Under the pieces are notes generated by a model that saw only the letters and a list, made by a program, of their open reading frames with translations, made no database searches and had not been told where the DNA came from. From Allochromatium humboldtianum (GTDB lineage Bacteria > Pseudomonadota > Gammaproteobacteria > Chromatiales > Chromatiaceae), in the NCBI RefSeq assembly GCF_013385175.1, contig NZ_JABZEO010000014.1, positions 1 to 64,000 on the forward strand: a stretch of 64,000 bases of DNA, written 5' to 3'. Positions 60,637-64,000 of the stretch are shown here, piece by piece. Numbering within the stretch: the stretch's first letter is position 1; each line of letters starts with the position of its first letter. Made by a program: the position numbers and the translations under genes.

Positions 60637-61371
60637 TCAACGCGATTGCAGCCAGGCGATGACCGCGTCCGAACCGCCGATCAGTTTGCCGTTGACGAAG
60701 ACCTGGGGCACGGTCGCGACGTTGGAGACGGCGCGCAGACCCTGCTCGGTGTAGTCCTCGTTGAGCACCAGCTCCTCGAAGTCGAGTCCGGCGTTACGCA
60801 GCGCTTCCTTGGCGCGGACGCAGAAGGGGCACCCATCGCGGCTGAACACGGCGATATCGAGCGGCTTGGGCTTGTTGGGCGCCAGATACTCCAGCATGGT
60901 GTCGGCGTTGGAGACCTCGTAGGGGTCGCCTTCGACCTCGGGCTCGATGAACATCTTCTCGACGACGCCGTCGCGTACCAGCATCGAGTAGCGCCAGGAA
61001 CGCTTGCCGAAGCCGATGGCGTCCTTGTCGACCAGCATCCCCATGCCCTCGGTGAACTCACCATTGCCGTCCGGGACGAAGATCAGGTTGTCGGCGTTCT
61101 GGGCCTTTTGCCACTCGTTCATGACGAAGGTGTCGTTGACCGACACGCACACCACGGAATCGACGCCCAATTCCTTGAAAGCCGGAACCAACTGGTTGTA
61201 GCGCGGCACATGCGAGGACGAGCAGGTCGGGGTGAAGGCGCCCGGCAGCGAGAAGACGACCACGGTCTTGCCGGCGAAGATCTCGTCTGTGGTCACATCG
61301 ACCCACTCATGACCCCGGCGGGTGTGGAAGGTGACGCTGGGGATACGGCTTCCGGTACGGTCCTGGAACAT
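60637..61371 (-). CDS. garB: Peroxiredoxin-glutaredoxin fusion (glutathione-amide-dependent peroxidase)
   Basis: A 244-residue fusion. Residues about 1-160 are a Prx5-type peroxiredoxin with peroxidatic Cys50 in GAFTPTCS. Residues about 170-244 are a glutaredoxin with CPFC at 181-184 and [16 protein letters not shown]. The glutaredoxin part reduces the peroxiredoxin with a glutathione-type thiol, which the adjacent reductase regenerates. This is the GarB arrangement of purple sulfur bacteria. An OxyR-like site may lie upstream. Confidence 0.93.
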   Translation of the reverse strand: MFQDRTGSRIPSVTFHTRRGHEWVDVTTDEIFAGKTVVVFSLPGAFTPTCSSSHVPRYNQLVPAFKELGVDSVVCVSVNDTFVMNEWQKAQNADNLIFVPDGNGEFTEGMGMLVDKDAIGFGKRSWRYSMLVRDGVVEKMFIEPEVEGDPYEVSNADTMLEYLAPNKPKPLDIAVFSRDGCPFCVRAKEALRNAGLDFEELVLNEDYTEQGLRAVSNVATVPQVFVNGKLIGGSDAVIAWLQSR

Positions 61372-61478
61372 GCTTCGGTTCTCCTGATGGGTGATGAATC
61401 GTCTGTTCGGTTGGATGATCGGGTTGGCCCCGCAGGGCCGACGGACATAGATTAACCCGGGAAAAGTGGTCGAATTAA

Positions 61479-61515
61479 ATGGATTATAAAAATCGTATCG
61501 ATCGGTGCAGGCTAT
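61479..61515 (-). promoter_or_regulatory. Possible OxyR-type binding site upstream of garB
   Basis: Four tetramers spaced by seven bases (ATGG, AAAT, ATCG, CTAT) match 12 of 16 positions of ATAG-N7-CTAT-N7-ATAG-N7-CTAT. It is about 110 bases upstream of garB. Weak evidence. Confidence 0.25.
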
Positions 61516-61637
61516 GGACCTGCATTGGCCAAGGCTGCGTTCCTTGTTGGGGCTCGATACGCGATCTCAAGCGTCGAATGCTTGGATGCAAGGTGGCGAC
61601 GGATGGGGGGCAGCGCACGCGGAACTCTCGGCGAGGC

Positions 61638-62747
61638 TCAGTCACGGCCTATTGCCGCCGGTCTGCGCCAGAAACGCCAGGTCTGGCTCGTCGAGAGCGT
61701 AAACTTTTCGGCGTCACAGGGATCGAGCCGGATCGCTTCGAGACGCCCGACACGCAACGGCTGCCAAAGCCGTTCGATCACGGCATCCAGTTCGATCATG
61801 GCGCGTGCCCAAGCTTCCAGGTCGCGCTCCAGCCAAGCGCGCCAGTGGCGATCCCAGAAGACGAGCTGACGCCCGGTGACGGGCATCGGGCCGTCCAGCC
61901 AGGCAGCCAGCGAGCGATGCGGACGCTCGGTCAGACGTGCCAGCCCCAACAGCAGCGGATGATCGCCGACCATCACGTCCGGCACCGACTCGAGTTCCGC
62001 CGACTTCGGCAGCGATCCCCCACCCCAGATCCAGATCCCGCTGACGACCGGCCGACCGGCTGCCTCGCGCCGCCGGTTGACCGGATCGGCATGGAAGAGC
62101 ATCTGGATCTCGTTGAGCAGACGCATCCAATCGCGCGCCTCAGGTCCGCGCGGCAGATGTTCGGCCATCGAGCCGCCCTGGATTCGATACAGGGGTGAGG
62201 TCCGCCAGCCGGGCATGGGCCGATCGAGCCTGAGATACCAGCGCCCGGAGGTCGGGGCGATGAGCCGCAGCCCCTCGTCGCTGAAATGACGATTGAAGCT
62301 CGCAACCAGCGCCTCAGCCTCGTCAGGGTTCGGCGCGACGGACTCCCCCGCATAGACCAGCAGACGCTCGCGATCCGGACGCAGATGGATCGGATCGGCA
62401 TGCATCCAGATCGTTCCCGGTTCGACCGTGACACCCTCGCCCAGCAAGGCGATCGGGGCGGTCGGTATATCGCCGTCAGCCGGTCGGTCGAGTCCGGCGG
62501 CACACAGGAGGGTCTCTATGGGATCGCCGTCGTGGCCGGGCCGGCGATCGGCTCGCGCCAGCAGACGCGCGATGGCCTGCGCCCGGACGTTCAGCCCGGT
62601 TCGCTCGGGGATGGGCGCAAGCAGGGTCGGGCACAGGATCTCCACCCGTGGCCGATCACATCCGGCGCCTGTTCCAGCCCGTGGCGGCTGCCATGTGTCG
62701 GTCGATCGGGATCGAGTTCGGTCTGGCGAATAACTGGAGGCGTTCAT
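61638..62747 (-). CDS. RpfE-type regulatory protein / cofactor-independent phosphoglycerate mutase-like protein
   Basis: A 369-residue protein with the family hallmark IWIWGGGSLPKSAEL near 255, preceded by RGPEARDWMRLLNEIQMLFH and WYLRLDRPMPGWRT. Related proteins are annotated as RpfE-type regulators or distant iPGM homologues in xanthomonads and Chromatiales. The catalytic residues of phosphoglycerate mutase are not evident, so enzyme function is doubtful. The first 35 residues are Arg/Thr-rich and may not be translated; a later start cannot be excluded. The interval 61372-61637 shows no other gene. Confidence 0.75.
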   Translation of the reverse strand: MNASSYSPDRTRSRSTDTWQPPRAGTGAGCDRPRVEILCPTLLAPIPERTGLNVRAQAIARLLARADRRPGHDGDPIETLLCAAGLDRPADGDIPTAPIALLGEGVTVEPGTIWMHADPIHLRPDRERLLVYAGESVAPNPDEAEALVASFNRHFSDEGLRLIAPTSGRWYLRLDRPMPGWRTSPLYRIQGGSMAEHLPRGPEARDWMRLLNEIQMLFHADPVNRRREAAGRPVVSGIWIWGGGSLPKSAELESVPDVMVGDHPLLLGLARLTERPHRSLAAWLDGPMPVTGRQLVFWDRHWRAWLERDLEAWARAMIELDAVIERLWQPLRVGRLEAIRLDPCDAEKFTLSTSQTWRFWRRPAAIGRD

Positions 62748-62956
62748 GGATCATCGTCGGTCTGGAGCCTCCAGAACAGTCTTAATGACCGGGTTCCGAA
62801 ACGGCTCAGTGGAGAAAAAGTGTCTTTTCAGCGCTGGAGGCTATACAACCGCATCCTGAATCAGGTTATTTTCCCCCTCCCGCGATTCGAACCGTATTTG
62901 GCCAGACGCGGTCGGACGTGGCAGCTATACCACAGATTCCAATAACAGGGGGAAAC

Positions 62957-64000
62957 ATGCCCGATCATGCATCGGTGGGCTGGATCGACATCATCGTCAT
63001 CCTCGCCTACCTCTCAGTCACAGCCTATCTGGGCTGGCTCGGCTACCGGGGCACGCGCTCGGCGGCCGACTTCCTGGTCGGAGGGCGCTCGGCCCATCCG
63101 GTCATCATGGCGGTCTCCTATGGCGCCACCTTCATCTCCACGGCAGCCATCGTCGGGTTCGGCGGGGTCGCCGGACTCTTCGGCATGAGTCTGCTGTGGC
63201 TGACCTTTCTCAACATCGGCGTCGGCATCCTGATCGCCTTCATCGTGCTCGGCGAGCCGACGCGCCGGCTCGGGCACCATCTCGGCGCCCACACCTTCCC
63301 GGAACTCCTGGGTCAGCGCTATCAGAGCCGGGGCATCCAGATCTTTGCCGGCGTCCTGATCTTTCTGTTCATGCCGCTCTACGCGGCGGCCGTCATGACC
63401 GGCGGCAGCGTCTTCGCCGCGACCCAGTTCGGCATCGACTTCGAGGTCGCGCTCCTGATCTTCGCCCTCATCACCGCCGCCTACGTCATCCCCGGCGGCA
63501 TCAAGGCGGTGATGTACACCGACACCTTCCAGGGCTTCGTCATGGTGCTGGCCATGATCTTCCTCCTGGTCTTCACCTATTCGAGCCTGGGCGGCGTGAC
63601 CGAGGCTCACCAGTATCTGACCGACATGGAGGCCATGGTGCCTGCGCCTCTGGCCCAGATCGGCCATCAGGGCTGGACCGAGATGCCGGCCTTCGGCTGG
63701 GGCGCGCCGACCTATGATCTGTGGTGGATCGTGGTCACGGCCATCATCCTGGGCGTGGGCATCGGCGTGCTGGCCCAGCCGCAACTGGCGGTGCGCTTCA
63801 TGACGGTGCGCAGCCGGCGCGAGCTGGATCGGGCGGTGCCGATCGGCGCGATCTTCATCATGCTGATGACCGGCACACCCTTCCTGGTCGGCAGTCTGTC
63901 GAACGCCTGGTTCGCCCAGAATGGTCCCATCCTCAACGGCAAGGTCATCCAGGAACTCGACGCCGAGAAGAATCAGGCGTTGGTCGAGCTGATGCAACAG
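62957..64000 (+). CDS. Sodium:solute symporter (SSS family), 3' end outside the window
   Basis: At least 348 residues without a stop. Hydrophobic segments start at about residue 10, with the SSS pattern YRGTRSAADFLVGGRSAHP, SYGATFISTAAIVGFGGVAG and AAYVIPGGIKAVMYTDTFQG. These carriers use Na+ to import amino acids, sugars, acetate or similar solutes; the substrate is not evident. A GGGGGAAAC sequence precedes the ATG at 62957. It diverges from the RpfE-type gene. Confidence 0.92.
   Translation, partial: MPDHASVGWIDIIVILAYLSVTAYLGWLGYRGTRSAADFLVGGRSAHPVIMAVSYGATFISTAAIVGFGGVAGLFGMSLLWLTFLNIGVGILIAFIVLGEPTRRLGHHLGAHTFPELLGQRYQSRGIQIFAGVLIFLFMPLYAAAVMTGGSVFAATQFGIDFEVALLIFALITAAYVIPGGIKAVMYTDTFQGFVMVLAMIFLLVFTYSSLGGVTEAHQYLTDMEAMVPAPLAQIGHQGWTEMPAFGWGAPTYDLWWIVVTAIILGVGIGVLAQPQLAVRFMTVRSRRELDRAVPIGAIFIMLMTGTPFLVGSLSNAWFAQNGPILNGKVIQELDAEKNQALVELMQQ

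Noticed and set aside
62880..62905. tRNA T-loop-like sequence GATTCGAACC upstream of the sodium:solute symporter
   Set aside because: The flanking bases do not form a T stem or an acceptor stem, so it is not a tRNA.

Overview
The window is GC-rich gammaproteobacterial chromosome, most likely from a purple sulfur bacterium (Chromatiaceae). This is inferred from four things. A reductase and a peroxiredoxin-glutaredoxin fusion match the glutathione-amide pair GarA/GarB. A nifVWZM set has sigma-54/NifA sites. A bacteriophytochrome pairs with a heme oxygenase. Gammaproteobacterial neighbourhoods such as recA-recX-alaS-csrA-tRNA-Ser, zipA-ligA and efp-epmA are present. No species can be fixed from the sequence alone.

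Layout. 1-1.6 kb: end of an unknown membrane protein and an exosortase H pair. 1.6-4.6 kb: a DUF1704/QEGLA metallopeptidase-like protein and a GT83-type glycosyltransferase. 4.8-11 kb: tRNA-Ser(GCU), csrA, lysC, alaS, recX, recA. 11.4-17.4 kb: FadL-type porin, PerM-type permease, a PhoU-like half protein, a PAP2 phosphatase, epmA and efp. 17.5-21.8 kb: a corrinoid-type ABC importer with cobU, then alr. 22-26.9 kb: hydrolase-OsmC fusion, glycosyltransferase, a TacA/TacT-type toxin-antitoxin pair and a DPM synthase-GtrA fusion.

27-39.1 kb is the most unusual part. A V-type ATPase operon runs coiled-coil subunit, C, I, K, F, E, A, then is interrupted by about 2.8 kb of AT-rich accessory DNA before B, a cysteine-cluster protein and D. 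The insert carries two tandem related 56-57 aa proteins, a 75 aa protein, a DUF4160/DUF2442 pair between two similar short hairpins, a Uma2 nuclease-like gene and a Phd/RelE pair. The upstream atpA gene drifts in codon use towards the insert. Subunit I carries an N-terminal 16-residue tandem repeat.

39.1-46.4 kb: a phytochrome without a kinase and its divergent heme oxygenase, a P-type ATPase with Na,K-ATPase-like (IIC) signatures coupled to a universal stress protein, and an alanine/glycine:cation symporter. 46.5-52 kb: yciB, yciI, a periplasmic parvulin, small unknown genes, ligA and zipA. 52.2-55.7 kb: nifVWZM and a hemerythrin-like protein. 56-64 kb: a Trm112-like protein, rapA, garA, garB, an RpfE-type protein and the start of a sodium:solute symporter.

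Several genes share themes: cation pumping (V-ATPase, P-ATPase, two cation symporters), nitrogen fixation (homocitrate synthesis and nitrogenase maturation), light and redox sensing (bilin photoreceptor, glutathione-amide cycle), and corrinoid salvage (importer plus CobU). Links between these groups are inference from position only.
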